DNA of 64,000 nucleotides. Source: Mariniflexile fucanivorans. GTDB lineage: Bacteria; Bacteroidota; Bacteroidia; Flavobacteriales; Flavobacteriaceae. The notes beneath the pieces are model-generated. The model made no database searches, was not told the origin of the DNA, and worked only from the letters and a program-made list of their open reading frames with translations. The position numbers were made by a program, and so were the translations under genes. Below, one piece after another: positions 7,842 through 18,063 of this stretch. The number at the start of each line of letters is the position of its first letter. Position 1 is the stretch's first letter. The stretch lies in contig NZ_SLUP01000003.1 of NCBI RefSeq assembly GCF_004341235.1, forward strand, positions 248,001-312,000, in the 5' to 3' direction.

Positions 7842-10421
7842 TTATAGTTTTACATTGAAATTCTCCATAGTGTCAATGATTTTTGTTTGAAACTTTTTCG
7901 TTCCAATTCCTTCTAAAGAAAAACTATCCAATTCCAATTTTCCTGAAAGTACGGTAATTTCCGCTTTCTTATTTTTTACTTCACAAGTTCCGTAGCTATA
8001 ACCATTGCTCCAAAAATAAGTTCCAGGTTTTGAGGTAAACCTCATCGATTTTTCAACGGCTGAATAATGAAACTCTGTGGTAGCCAAAATGCCTGCCCAA
8101 GCCATCATGCTTCTGGCGTAATGATGACCTGCCTCGGCTTCGTCAAACGGACTTCTTTTCTTCCCGTCATAACGGTCTCTGATGTTGCGGATACATAATA
8201 AACCATCTTCCGTTAAACCTTCTTGTAACATCCCTATGGCCGCAGTATATTCAAAACCAGTCATCACTTCGGTATAATATGGGAATGGTTTTTCAGGTCT
8301 TTCATTTGGATAGGCAGCCATCAATAAAGCAGACTCGTCGCCTAAAGCATACGAACGATGAAAATTGGCATGAGAGGTCATGTTTTCAACATAATTGTAT
8401 TTCATGATTGATTCCAAGGTTTTCTTGATGTTTTCTTCTTTTGCTAAATAGCCTAAGCCTACAATATGGGAGAAAACTTGGCCTACCAACTGATCGACCA
8501 ATACGCCTTTTCCCAATTGAAAATCAGGTGATGTGAGGTCTATCGCATTGGCATCATCTGCTGCTCCCATAAGTGATTCTGCTACATTATCTTTCGACAT
8601 GGGTGGTTGAATGTGTTGCTCGTAGTATTCACCGTTGAATAGATTTTTGTCCATCCATTCAGAGCCTTGATCGAACAAACTTTGGCAGGTTTTAGCGAAT
8701 TTTTTGTCGCCTAAATAATTAGCCATTTCTTCCGATGCTTTAAGGGCTCCAACATACCAGAATCCCATTTGAGGATTAGGGCCGAAATATTCTACATCCA
8801 TGGTATTGTGTTGCGAACCTTCCATGACGCCATTTTTATCGGCATCCCATCCTCCGGGTATCCAGCAAAATTCCAATGATTTTTTCACTTTAGGCCAGTG
8901 TTTTTTCAGAAAGGCATCATCTCCAGATAATTGCCATTCGCGATAAAATTTCATGATACTTCCCATTTGTCCGTCGGCGGCTGCTTTCCCCCATTTTTGT
9001 CCTTCTTCCAAAGGCAAATACACTCTAAAGCTCATCAAACCTTGGTCATCGGTGGCATAACCATACTCGACATCTCGCATGGTTTTAGCTAATTCCCCGA
9101 ACAAAAAAGCCGTGGTTTGCTCATAATTCCAAACGTGAGTGCAAGAACCAAAACACGACCCATGTGTATCAAAAACGCCTTCCCAACCTAATAATTGACC
9201 TGTTTTAATACGAAATGCCAGTTGGGTTCTTAAGTGTGCCAAATTAAAAAGCGCCGATTCTTTAATTTCCTCAGGCATATCACTTTTAATAAGTGCATTT
9301 ACGAATGTTTTTGTGTTTTTTTCCAATTCTTCAAGACGTGGCAATGTTTTTGAAATCACATCCCATGAATCGGTGTATTTAGTGGTATAATAATTTCCAA
9401 CAGTGGCAGTAATTAACTTTTGAAATCCTGGTTTATCCCAAGTTTGTCTGTTTGGAAAATGCCAACTAATTAAAAATTTAAAATTCTTTTCTTCACCAGC
9501 TTTTAAAGTTGTTTTTACAGCTAAAGAACCCATTGGTGCATTTGCCTCCTCATTTACTCTTTTTTCTAACACACCATCTGCACTAAAATCGTCCCAGAAA
9601 TCGAGTCGTTTTTTATCCCATCGGCTGGTTTTAGGTTGCCAATCGGTACGATAGCTTGTATGGCCTTCATTCAACGATACGAAGCTCATGGTTCCCCATT
9701 GCTCACTTTCGGGGTCTACGCCATTGGTTGTATAATGGATGCCTTTTACGCCATTTTCTTCTCGAATCGTATTGACATTATTTATGGTTTTTCCTCGTGT
9801 GCCATCAAAACCAATAAAGTTTTGAATGGTTCCCGCCAATGAAATAGTAATATCCTTTTTACTGGTATTTTTCACTGTATAATTTAGGATTGCCGTGGGA
9901 ATGCTACTATCGTCAATGTTTCCTGGAATAAGCGGGTTGTATGCCCCAAGTACAACCTCCACCGGAAGGTTTTCATCACTTAAATACACTTGACCAAAGG
10001 GATAAGCGGTTTTAAAAGACGCAGAGCCAAAACGAGGCAAACCATGATTGTTTGAAGTGGCTCCCCAATCGCCTTCGTAATACGATTCATCGGGTGGTCC
10101 CTCGAGTAAACGAGTTTGTTTTTTACCATTTTCATCTTCCATATAAATGGCGAAAAAAGGTCCTTTTACTTTTACTGGACCCCAATTTTCCAAAGTGGGA
10201 TTAAAGCCTTTGGCAGGACGGTTCATAATTTCCCAATCCTCTAAAGAACCCCTTCCCGTCAAGGAAATGGTCCCAGTACCAATACCACCAACGGGCATCT
10301 TTATTTTTTGGATGTGATTTTGGTCGTAAGTTTTTAGTACGGGCCAATCATTGCTTATTGTTTGAGCAAAAGCTATAACACTTATAAACTGAATGATTAC
10401 CGCTAACTTTATGTTTTTCAT
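7842..10421 (-). CDS. GH116-family glycosyl hydrolase (copy 1 of 3)
   Basis: An 859-residue exported enzyme (signal peptide about residues 1-20, ending IAFAQ), as expected for the GBA2-like GH116 family: an N-terminal beta-sandwich domain (about 40-380) with MPVGGIGTGTISL near residue 42, then an alpha/alpha catalytic domain (about 390-820). By comparison with GBA2, Asp542 in QHNTMDVEYFGPNPQM is the likely acid/base; I did not assign the nucleophile. Known GH116 members are beta-glucosidases, beta-xylosidases and related enzymes, so activity here is open. It is closest to the 18060-20612 copy (shared DQNHI, IGTGTISL, DWEIM-RPAKG, WNYEQT). It sits directly upstream of the 6411 sulfatase. There is no T9SS tail, so a periplasmic location is inferred. 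Confidence 0.88.
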   Translation of the reverse strand: MKNIKLAVIIQFISVIAFAQTISNDWPVLKTYDQNHIQKIKMPVGGIGTGTISLTGRGSLEDWEIMNRPAKGFNPTLENWGPVKVKGPFFAIYMEDENGKKQTRLLEGPPDESYYEGDWGATSNNHGLPRFGSASFKTAYPFGQVYLSDENLPVEVVLGAYNPLIPGNIDDSSIPTAILNYTVKNTSKKDITISLAGTIQNFIGFDGTRGKTINNVNTIREENGVKGIHYTTNGVDPESEQWGTMSFVSLNEGHTSYRTDWQPKTSRWDKKRLDFWDDFSADGVLEKRVNEEANAPMGSLAVKTTLKAGEEKNFKFLISWHFPNRQTWDKPGFQKLITATVGNYYTTKYTDSWDVISKTLPRLEELEKNTKTFVNALIKSDMPEEIKESALFNLAHLRTQLAFRIKTGQLLGWEGVFDTHGSCFGSCTHVWNYEQTTAFLFGELAKTMRDVEYGYATDDQGLMSFRVYLPLEEGQKWGKAAADGQMGSIMKFYREWQLSGDDAFLKKHWPKVKKSLEFCWIPGGWDADKNGVMEGSQHNTMDVEYFGPNPQMGFWYVGALKASEEMANYLGDKKFAKTCQSLFDQGSEWMDKNLFNGEYYEQHIQPPMSKDNVAESLMGAADDANAIDLTSPDFQLGKGVLVDQLVGQVFSHIVGLGYLAKEENIKKTLESIMKYNYVENMTSHANFHRSYALGDESALLMAAYPNERPEKPFPYYTEVMTGFEYTAAIGMLQEGLTEDGLLCIRNIRDRYDGKKRSPFDEAEAGHHYARSMMAWAGILATTEFHYSAVEKSMRFTSKPGTYFWSNGYSYGTCEVKNKKAEITVLSGKLELDSFSLEGIGTKKFQTKIIDTMENFNVKL

Positions 10422-10442
10422 TTTTATAATTTTCTTATTAAA

Positions 10443-12908
10443 TTAGTTCGTCCAAATTTTAGTTTCTCCTTTTTCCAATGCCATGACTTCACTTAATAAT
10501 CCATTAGAATAAATTCTAAATTTTCCATTTGTGGTGGCATGTATCTTTGCCCCTATCAATTTACCATTTTTCCACTCAATGTCCACTTCAAAACCACCTC
10601 GAGCACGTAATCCTTTTATGCTTCCATCAGGCCATGCTGAAGGTAATGCTGGCAATAAGTGTAAAATATAAGGAGCTTCTGCAAATGATTCACTGGGAGA
10701 AACAAGAACAAAATGATTGTTTTCTTCTGAACTTTTTTGGTAAGCCACAAAGGTGGCTTTCTCTATCTTATTAGCTTTGTTGTCAATACTTCTCAAATGA
10801 CTTTGTAACAACATTTCGCACACGCCTGCCGTTCCTCCAAAATTTCCATCTATTTGAAATGGCGGATGAAAATCGAACAAATTTGAATACGCCCGTTTAG
10901 AAGTTAAAAACTGATAAAATTGATATGCTTTATCGCCATTGTGCAATCGGGCCCAAAAGTTGGTTTTCCATGCGGTGCTCCAGCCGGTTGAAATATCGCC
11001 GCGGTGTTTCATGGTAACTAAAGCCGCATCAGCTAATTTTGGTGTGGTTAATGGTGAAAAATCACGTCCGGGATGTAAGGCTATTAAATGTGAAATATGA
11101 CGGTGTTGGTCTGTGGGACTGTCCCAATCTTCTGGCCATTCCTGAACTTGACCGTATTGTCCAATTTTTTGCGGACATAATTTAGGAATGATTTCTTGTA
11201 ATTTTTTCCGAAAATCTTTATCAAGCCCTAAAACTGTTGAAGCTTCTATACAATCTGTAAATAAATTTAAAACCAGTTGCTGGTCCCAAGACGCACCGTA
11301 TGCTTGTTTGTTTAAATTGCTAAATTGTTCGGTTAAATAGACATTTTCGGGCGACCATGTTGGATATACCACAAGCGAACCGTCTTTCCATGGTGCTAAA
11401 AATTCAACATAAAATTCGGCTGCTCCTTTTAGAATCGGGTAGATTTCTTTTAGATAATTTACATCTTTATTAAAAGCATAATGTTCAAACAAATTCTGGC
11501 ACAACCAAGCGCCTGATTGTTGCATACGCCGACCATGTTCATTTGGTGCCGTAAATCCAAATACGTTTCCGTTGAGGCCAGCGCTCCACCCTTTTTCTAT
11601 ACCAAACCCTTCTTTTGCGGTGTGTTTACCCGATTCTGCTATTATTTTCAACCACTCTACATAAGGCGTAAAAGAATCTGGAAGATTTGCTGTTTCCACC
11701 ATCCAATAATTCATGGCTACATTGATATCGTTGTGGTAATCTGCATTCCAAGCAGGTTTTAAATGTCCGTTCCAAAGTCCTTGTAAATTAGAAGGAACGG
11801 GAGCAGTTCTTGAAGAACTTAACTGTAAATAACGAGCATAATTAAAATATAAATTTTCTAATTCTATACTTGCTCCTTGTTTGATCAGCTTATCTGTTGC
11901 CAATCCTGATGGTTTATAATCTAATGCCAATTGACAAAGATCCATCAATGCTGAAACATCTTTTATATGTGTTTGCTTCAGCTGTTCATAACCGATTTTA
12001 ACAGCAGCATCCATCATTTTTTGAGTGTCGGTTTTGTAATCTCGTCCTTTAAAAGATGGATAAATTGGTAAATAATCGGAATATGCAGTTACATATATCT
12101 TAACATCTGAAGTATTTTCTATGAGAAAGGAGCCATCAGTTTGGGGTATCGACTTTCCATCTTTCGCATCAATATAAACCAATTGTAGAAACTCAATATT
12201 GTCTTGTACCATTGAAACTTCTCCAATAAGCACTATCCTATTATCTACAGCATTAATCTTTTTAATGTTATGCAATGTATTCACATGAATCTTAATATTC
12301 ATTTTAGCTTTATCAGCAGTATATCTTACGGCAACAACATCATTGGGATGGCTACAAAAATATTCCCTAGTAAATTGAGCCTTTCCTATTTGATAACTTA
12401 CTTGACCAATTCCGGAATGAGCATCTAAAGTACGTTTGTAATTACTAACTGCTGCACTATCATGACCTGTAGAAATGTATAAATCTGTAAAAGGTGCATA
12501 ATTACCTAAAGGTTGGTTGCTGCTTAAGTATTTGGTAGACATGGATTCCATACTGTTTTCGGAAGTGCCATATTGCTCTTGTTCGTATGCTTCCCTTACT
12601 TTATCAAAATTTTTATAAGCACCTATTCTTACCCCGGATTGCGCAATGGTATCAAGTCCTCGCTTGCTATTCATCCACAAGGTAATATCGTTCAGCATGA
12701 TGTGTTCCTCATCAATCCTTCCAGAAAACATGACTCCTAAACGTCCATTACCCAATGGCAACGCTTCTTGCATGTAGCCTAATTTGTTGTAATTATTTCT
12801 TTGTTCTAAAGTAAATTTACTGGCCGGTTTACCATAATGCAACAAAAATTGGGCATGCGTTTGCATGTAAATAAGAAAAATGAATGTGGTGTATAAAATG
12901 TTTTTCAC
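10443..12908 (-). CDS. GH95 alpha-L-fucosidase / alpha-L-galactosidase
   Basis: An 821-residue exported protein with all GH95 landmarks: ALPLGNGRLGVMF-G near residue 50, MLNDITLW, then WNADYHNDINVAMNYW, WSPEN (Glu521), HRHISHL-ALHPGRDFSP, GWSTAWKTNFWARLHNGD and FQIDGNFGGTAG (Asp687). By comparison with the bifidobacterial 1,2-alpha-L-fucosidase, Glu521 and Asp687 match the catalytic acid and base region. The two water-positioning Asn correspond to Asp394 and Asn396, so the first Asn is Asp. His392 is retained at the position linked to fucose preference over L-galactose. It probably removes terminal alpha-L-fucose or alpha-L-galactose from imported oligosaccharides. It lies between GH36 and GH116 in the long operon. 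Confidence 0.92.
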   Translation of the reverse strand: MKNILYTTFIFLIYMQTHAQFLLHYGKPASKFTLEQRNNYNKLGYMQEALPLGNGRLGVMFSGRIDEEHIMLNDITLWMNSKRGLDTIAQSGVRIGAYKNFDKVREAYEQEQYGTSENSMESMSTKYLSSNQPLGNYAPFTDLYISTGHDSAAVSNYKRTLDAHSGIGQVSYQIGKAQFTREYFCSHPNDVVAVRYTADKAKMNIKIHVNTLHNIKKINAVDNRIVLIGEVSMVQDNIEFLQLVYIDAKDGKSIPQTDGSFLIENTSDVKIYVTAYSDYLPIYPSFKGRDYKTDTQKMMDAAVKIGYEQLKQTHIKDVSALMDLCQLALDYKPSGLATDKLIKQGASIELENLYFNYARYLQLSSSRTAPVPSNLQGLWNGHLKPAWNADYHNDINVAMNYWMVETANLPDSFTPYVEWLKIIAESGKHTAKEGFGIEKGWSAGLNGNVFGFTAPNEHGRRMQQSGAWLCQNLFEHYAFNKDVNYLKEIYPILKGAAEFYVEFLAPWKDGSLVVYPTWSPENVYLTEQFSNLNKQAYGASWDQQLVLNLFTDCIEASTVLGLDKDFRKKLQEIIPKLCPQKIGQYGQVQEWPEDWDSPTDQHRHISHLIALHPGRDFSPLTTPKLADAALVTMKHRGDISTGWSTAWKTNFWARLHNGDKAYQFYQFLTSKRAYSNLFDFHPPFQIDGNFGGTAGVCEMLLQSHLRSIDNKANKIEKATFVAYQKSSEENNHFVLVSPSESFAEAPYILHLLPALPSAWPDGSIKGLRARGGFEVDIEWKNGKLIGAKIHATTNGKFRIYSNGLLSEVMALEKGETKIWTN

Positions 12909-12947
12909 AAATTTTGTGTTTAGTTGTTTTGAAATTTTGTTTAATTT

Positions 12948-15080
12948 TTAATCACGCTTTCCAGTAATTATATATTCTTTATTCGTGTTTGATTTTATCA
13001 ATTTGCCGTGCCAAAGACCATTTTCTAGTTTTTTAAATTTAATATTTTCCGAAGTCGGGATTTTACCGTCAGACCACAACAGTATTGGACCATCTTCCAC
13101 CATCTTAATTTTTACCATTTTTGAATTGAACTCTAACAATTTATATGCTGAAGCTGACATGTATTTATCGGGTCTTCCTATAACAGACCAACCTTCTTTT
13201 ATTGGACTTAACAGAAAAAGACGCTCCTTTCTGGAAGCAAGTGTAAATTGATAATCCTCTTTTAAAACTTGTGCAGAACCTGCATAATGATCGTATAATA
13301 AAACGCCTTGTTTAGGAAGCTCCCAAAGTCCTTTATAAGGTTGAATCATACCTCCAGCAAAAGGATAATCTTTTAAAGAAATATGAGTAGTTACAACCTC
13401 ATCATTCTGCTTTAAATTAACAGCCATAATCGCCGCTGTATTATTTTCTAAAGGCGCAATAACTCTAAACGCTTTACCCTCAAAATAAGGATCTTGCATT
13501 AAACTTTCTGGTAAAGGAACTGCTGGTGCTAAAGTCCCTAAAATTCGTCCGTCAGCATAAATCAATGGTTTTAGAACGGTATTATCAATATTTTTAGGTT
13601 CATCTGATAAATAAATTGGTCCTCCAGACATGGCTCTAGCTACAGCCATTAATTGTGCTGTTTCTTTATAATTTGAGTAAAACATATCTTGATCTAACCA
13701 ATGTGTATGTCCTAACCAAAATGCATTGGCGAAATTTTGTACCAATGTAATATCTAAACGGTCTTTGGTGGTTTTGTAATCTACACTTCCACGAATTAAA
13801 GCACTGTATTTATGGTTAAATACATTAAAGTTTTGTTGGGCAATACAATTCAATAATTGTAAATCTTTATCCTTGCAATTTTCTTCTAAAGCAGTATTAT
13901 TATAATGCACTCCTAAAATGGCATTGCTAGCACCCGTATTATAACGAAAATTATCTGATTGGAAATCGACTTTAATCATATTAAAACCGTTCTCTTTAGT
14001 ATTGGTGGTCATTTCATTGTAAAAGGCATTGGCTGCTTCTTCTGAAATTTGAGGCATCAATCGTTTTTTTCCATCATATTTAGTTTGTATCTCTAAATAT
14101 TCTTCTAAATTCGACATGGTATGTTCGGGAGAAACACCTTGCATATATCCATTAAAATTTCTCCAAATTCCCATCCACTTAATTTTATCATCTTTTTGAC
14201 TCGTGATAGGGTTCCAACCATTTGGGAACTTCTTTTTATCAACTCCAAAAGATAATAATTGTCCGTTTTTATGATCTAAATACCCATCATCCACCAAAAC
14301 CCATCTAAAAGGAATCGGGCTTTCTTTAATTTCTTGAATGGCATCAACTATAATTTTTTCATTAATATTTTGTTTGTAATGTTCCCAAGAACACCATCCT
14401 AAATATTTGTAGGCTTCTGGATATTCCTTTTGTTCTCTCCAATTAATGTTCTCTTTTATTTCATCCATTTCCATAGCAAGTTCCCAAACCTGTCTTGCTG
14501 CTTCATATGGATCTTTAGATTGCGCATAACTTAAGAATGGAACAGAAACATTTTCTGTTTGAGTACCATAAGTCGCCATAGTTAAATACATATTGTTTTC
14601 GCTAATACTGAACGTGTTTCCAATGCGATTTGAAACCAAGGGAAGTAATGCCAAATAATCTCCATTTACTTTTTGAAGCATCATAAATGCGCCTAGATTC
14701 ATAAAATCATCCATTCTAGGTGGTTGTAATTTATATGAATCTAAATCTGAAATAGTATTGAACCAAAGAGGCTCAACGCGATTTCCTGCCGCTAATTTTG
14801 AAGAAAACGGACGATAATAAATTCCTTTTTTAAATTTAAGTAGCTCAAGTTTGATTTCGGCGATAATCCCATCTTGATTAGGAATGAGTTGCTGTTTGTT
14901 TAAACTTAAAATTCCTTTGGTAGTTAAACCCTCTAAAACAATAGATTTAGGAATGTTATCAAATACTTGAACTTCCTTTTTAGACGTGTTTTGACCACAA
15001 ACAATTAGTGAAAATAACACAAGAAAAAACGAAATATTATGTTGTAAATTATTCATTCTATTTTGATGAAAAAATTTCAT
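12948..15080 (-). CDS. GH36 Sip1/raffinose-synthase-like alpha-galactosidase
   Basis: A 710-residue protein of the Sip1-related branch of GH36 (clan GH-D). YLGWCSWEHY (residues 226-235) and the LVDDGYLD strand (262-269) are typical. MIKVDFQSDN places the likely nucleophile at Asp372. The N-terminal beta-sandwich precedes the barrel and a beta domain closes the protein. The start at 15080 gives a leader MKFFHQNR before the hydrophobic segment; the internal Met9 is an alternative giving a cleaner signal peptide. Bacterial members hydrolyse alpha-galactosides, so removal of terminal alpha-D-galactose is the best guess. It lies 6 bases after the 15087 sulfatase and 39 bases before GH95. The plant relatives are galactosyltransferases, so transfer activity cannot be excluded. 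Confidence 0.88.
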   Translation of the reverse strand: MKFFHQNRMNNLQHNISFFLVLFSLIVCGQNTSKKEVQVFDNIPKSIVLEGLTTKGILSLNKQQLIPNQDGIIAEIKLELLKFKKGIYYRPFSSKLAAGNRVEPLWFNTISDLDSYKLQPPRMDDFMNLGAFMMLQKVNGDYLALLPLVSNRIGNTFSISENNMYLTMATYGTQTENVSVPFLSYAQSKDPYEAARQVWELAMEMDEIKENINWREQKEYPEAYKYLGWCSWEHYKQNINEKIIVDAIQEIKESPIPFRWVLVDDGYLDHKNGQLLSFGVDKKKFPNGWNPITSQKDDKIKWMGIWRNFNGYMQGVSPEHTMSNLEEYLEIQTKYDGKKRLMPQISEEAANAFYNEMTTNTKENGFNMIKVDFQSDNFRYNTGASNAILGVHYNNTALEENCKDKDLQLLNCIAQQNFNVFNHKYSALIRGSVDYKTTKDRLDITLVQNFANAFWLGHTHWLDQDMFYSNYKETAQLMAVARAMSGGPIYLSDEPKNIDNTVLKPLIYADGRILGTLAPAVPLPESLMQDPYFEGKAFRVIAPLENNTAAIMAVNLKQNDEVVTTHISLKDYPFAGGMIQPYKGLWELPKQGVLLYDHYAGSAQVLKEDYQFTLASRKERLFLLSPIKEGWSVIGRPDKYMSASAYKLLEFNSKMVKIKMVEDGPILLWSDGKIPTSENIKFKKLENGLWHGKLIKSNTNKEYIITGKRD

Positions 15081-15086
15081 TAGGTG

Positions 15087-16640
15087 TTATTTTACAATCG
15101 ATTCAATTTGTTTCCAACCTTCCATACCTTCATTTTCTTGAATCTTTCCAGGTGTGCTTCTTCCGTCTAAAATGATTTTTTTAAGAGCTGCTTTTAAGTC
15201 TGCAGCTTTCTCCGGAAAGACCGCTACTAAATTATTGGTTTCGCCAATATCTGCTTTCAAATTGTATAATTGCATAGTGGGCAACTTTAGCTTTTCTTTT
15301 TTAATATCCTCTGGTTTTGGGTAACTCCACCCACCAGAATCTGGACAAAGAATTAATTTCCAATCCCCTTTTCTTATAGCAAAAGATCCATTTATGGAAT
15401 GATGAATGGTATATTCACGGATTTCGAAATCACTCTTTCCTGTTATTAATGGTAACATGCTGTAACTATCTACTCCTTCTGCATCATCCATACTATGCCC
15501 TGCTAAATCGGCACATGTAGCAAAAAAATCTGTTGTACAAATAATTTTATCTGAACTGGTATTTTTCAATCCCATTTTTGGCCATTCTACAATAAAAGGA
15601 ACGCGATGTCCTCCTTCAAAAATATCGGCTTTTGTTCCTCTAAAAGTATAACTCGGATTATGCTCTACTTTGGCGAGTTCTTCAAAATCAGCTTTTGGTG
15701 AGCACCCATTATCACTAGTAAAAACCAATAATGTGTTTTCTGAAATACCTTGTTTTCTAAGCGCTTCCCTAATTTGGCGCACTACATCGTCAACCTGCAT
15801 TACAAAATCGCCATACATGTTGGTATTACTTTTACCTAAAAACTCGGTTGTTGGCAAAATAGGTGTATGAGGAGCTGGCAAAGGAAAATATAAAAAGAAA
15901 GGCGATCTTCCATGCGCTTTTTTACCTATATAATCAACAGCCTTATCTGTTAAATCCTGTAATACGTTTGCATGACTAAAATCATCCGAAGTAAGTCCTG
16001 GTCTCCAAATGCCTTTCTCATCAACTGAAACGGTTGTTTTGGTTGGCACCATAGTAGATTTATCATTCTCTACATACACATAGGGCGCCATATCAAGCGA
16101 ACCACAAAAACCGAAAGAATAATCGAAACCATGAGTTGAGGGTCCGTTTTTTATAGGTAAAGTAAAATCTACTGTGGGTTTTGCATTCAGATTATCACGT
16201 TCTAGTTTTGTATCTTCTTTCTGAATTTCCCAATCCCATCCCAAATGCCATTTACCAATATATGCCGTACTATATCCTTGGCTTTTCAATATTTCAGCGA
16301 CAGTAGTACACTCTTGAGTTATGAGTGATTTTGAATAACCACTTAGCACGCCACTTTTTAAAGGTGTTCTCCAATTATACCTTCCTGTTAATATACCATA
16401 ACGCGTTGGAGTACATACGGCTGAGGATGTATGGGCATCGGTAAATTTGATGCCATTTTCGGCCATATTATCCATATTGGGTGTTGGTATTTTCCCATTT
16501 GGATTAAAACATTTTACATCACCATAACCCAAATCGTCTGCCAGAATATAGATAATATTTGGGTTTTGACTTTGATTTGTTTTTTGAGATTGTGCCGTCA
16601 TTATTGAAAATGACAAAAAAATAAATAATAACTGTTTCAT
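15087..16640 (-). CDS. S1-family sulfatase with CTPTR motif
   Basis: A 517-residue exported sulfatase (signal peptide ending TAQSQ). Metal ligands are in LADDLGYGD. Formylglycine Cys76 lies in CTPTRYGILTG, with Thr where most relatives have Ser; CxPTR is tolerated by the maturation enzymes. GKWHLGW and TSDNGCS follow. An acidic/basic insert (IQKEDTKLERDN) after the GKWHL region helps distinguish it from its relative at 3206-4843. A similar architecture occurs in galactose- or GalNAc-6-sulfatase-like proteins, but that assignment is only a suggestion. It is 7 bases downstream of the 16648 sulfatase gene and 6 bases upstream of GH36. Confidence 0.93.
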   Translation of the reverse strand: MKQLLFIFLSFSIMTAQSQKTNQSQNPNIIYILADDLGYGDVKCFNPNGKIPTPNMDNMAENGIKFTDAHTSSAVCTPTRYGILTGRYNWRTPLKSGVLSGYSKSLITQECTTVAEILKSQGYSTAYIGKWHLGWDWEIQKEDTKLERDNLNAKPTVDFTLPIKNGPSTHGFDYSFGFCGSLDMAPYVYVENDKSTMVPTKTTVSVDEKGIWRPGLTSDDFSHANVLQDLTDKAVDYIGKKAHGRSPFFLYFPLPAPHTPILPTTEFLGKSNTNMYGDFVMQVDDVVRQIREALRKQGISENTLLVFTSDNGCSPKADFEELAKVEHNPSYTFRGTKADIFEGGHRVPFIVEWPKMGLKNTSSDKIICTTDFFATCADLAGHSMDDAEGVDSYSMLPLITGKSDFEIREYTIHHSINGSFAIRKGDWKLILCPDSGGWSYPKPEDIKKEKLKLPTMQLYNLKADIGETNNLVAVFPEKAADLKAALKKIILDGRSTPGKIQENEGMEGWKQIESIVK

Positions 16641-16647
16641 TTTAATC

Positions 16648-18063
16648 TTATTTTAGAGTAAGTGCAATAGGGTTTTCAACATGTCCTACTGGACGCGCGT
16701 TTTTTGTGACTTCTGAATCAAACTTTTGCATCGCATTTTTCAGTTGGACAACAATATCAGGATATTGGTTTTTGAGATTTTTTTTCTCTGCAATGTCTAT
16801 CTTTAAATTATAAAGCGATTCATTTCCGTCTATGATTCTCAATTTCCAATATTTCCATCTAACCGCTTCTAAAGTTCCCCAATGGGAATAAAAAAAGTAT
16901 TCGTGCGGACTTTTAGCTCCTTCCAAAAGTACAGGTAATATATTCTTTCCATCGATGATGCGATCTTTTGGTATTTTTGCTCCAATTAAATTGGCTATGG
17001 TAGGTAGCAAATCCATAGTCGTAAGCAATTGGTCAATTTCAATGCCTGCCTTAATTTTCCTTGTCCAGCGAATTACTGTTGGCATGCGCATGCCTCCTTC
17101 TAAAGTCTGTCCTTTATGTCCTGATAATGGTTTTGCAGAACCATTTCTTCCAGCAGGTCCATTATCGCTTGTAAATAAAACAATCGTATTTTCATCAATA
17201 TCTTGTTCCTTTAAAGCTGAAAGAATTTCTCCTACCGACCAATCAATCTCATAAATAGCGGTTGAATATAGTTCTGGCGACCCTTTTTTTCCTTTTGCTA
17301 ATTCTTGGGCATATTTCTCTTTAATCTCTGAAGATGCAGCCAATGGTCCATGAGGAATTGGATGTGGCACGTATAGAAAAAAGTTTTCATCCTTGTGATC
17401 TTTGATAAACTTTACAGCTTTTTCGGTAATCCTTCTTGTTAAATAATTAGGATCTGGATTCATTTCTATCACCTTTTCTCCTTCTAAAAGCGGAAGTGGC
17501 GGAAATTTAAAAAGATCTTGTCTAGGATGGCTAGGAGCGATATCGTGACTGTAAGGCAAACCAAAAAACGCTTCAAAACCTTGTTTGGTAGGTAAAAATT
17601 CTGGCTGATCTCCCAAATGCCACTTTCCAAATATCCCTGTTCTGTAACCCATAGATTGAGCAATTTCGGCAATGGTTATTTCATCAGGGTTCAAACCATT
17701 ACCATCAGCTGCTAAGCAAACAGGAAATCTTCTTCCATTGGTTATATTTGGTAATTCAACTGCTAAACTCGAAGGAGGCTCCATACTTACACGTCTTGGA
17801 TAACAGCCTGTCATCAATGCTGCTCGTGATGGTGTACATAACGGTGCAGCCACATAAAAACTTGTAAGTTTGGCACCTTCTTTTGCCATTTTATCAATAT
17901 TTGGCGTATAGACGTGCTCACCACCAAAACAACTCAAATCTCCGTAACCTTGATCGTCCGTAAAAATGATAACGAAATTGGGTTTACTATTGGTCTTTTT
18001 TTGGCTAAAAGATTGAGAACCTATTAAACATAGTGATATTAAAAAATACAATTTTGTTTTCAT
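16648..18063 (-). CDS. S1-family sulfatase coupled to GH116
   Basis: A 471-residue exported sulfatase (signal peptide ending SQSFSQ). Metal ligands are in FTDDQGYGD; Cys76 in [17 protein letters not shown] is the formylglycine site; FGKWHLGDQ and TSDNGPAG are intact. The start codon overlaps the stop of the upstream GH116 gene by 4 bases, so translation is probably coupled. It is a close paralog of the 25287-26747 sulfatase, sharing [30 protein letters not shown] and the ARP/SRP plus VENP/IENP C-terminus. That second copy is also coupled to a GH116 gene by a 4-base overlap, so the pair was probably duplicated as a unit. Confidence 0.94.
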   Translation of the reverse strand: MKTKLYFLISLCLIGSQSFSQKKTNSKPNFVIIFTDDQGYGDLSCFGGEHVYTPNIDKMAKEGAKLTSFYVAAPLCTPSRAALMTGCYPRRVSMEPPSSLAVELPNITNGRRFPVCLAADGNGLNPDEITIAEIAQSMGYRTGIFGKWHLGDQPEFLPTKQGFEAFFGLPYSHDIAPSHPRQDLFKFPPLPLLEGEKVIEMNPDPNYLTRRITEKAVKFIKDHKDENFFLYVPHPIPHGPLAASSEIKEKYAQELAKGKKGSPELYSTAIYEIDWSVGEILSALKEQDIDENTIVLFTSDNGPAGRNGSAKPLSGHKGQTLEGGMRMPTVIRWTRKIKAGIEIDQLLTTMDLLPTIANLIGAKIPKDRIIDGKNILPVLLEGAKSPHEYFFYSHWGTLEAVRWKYWKLRIIDGNESLYNLKIDIAEKKNLKNQYPDIVVQLKNAMQKFDSEVTKNARPVGHVENPIALTLK

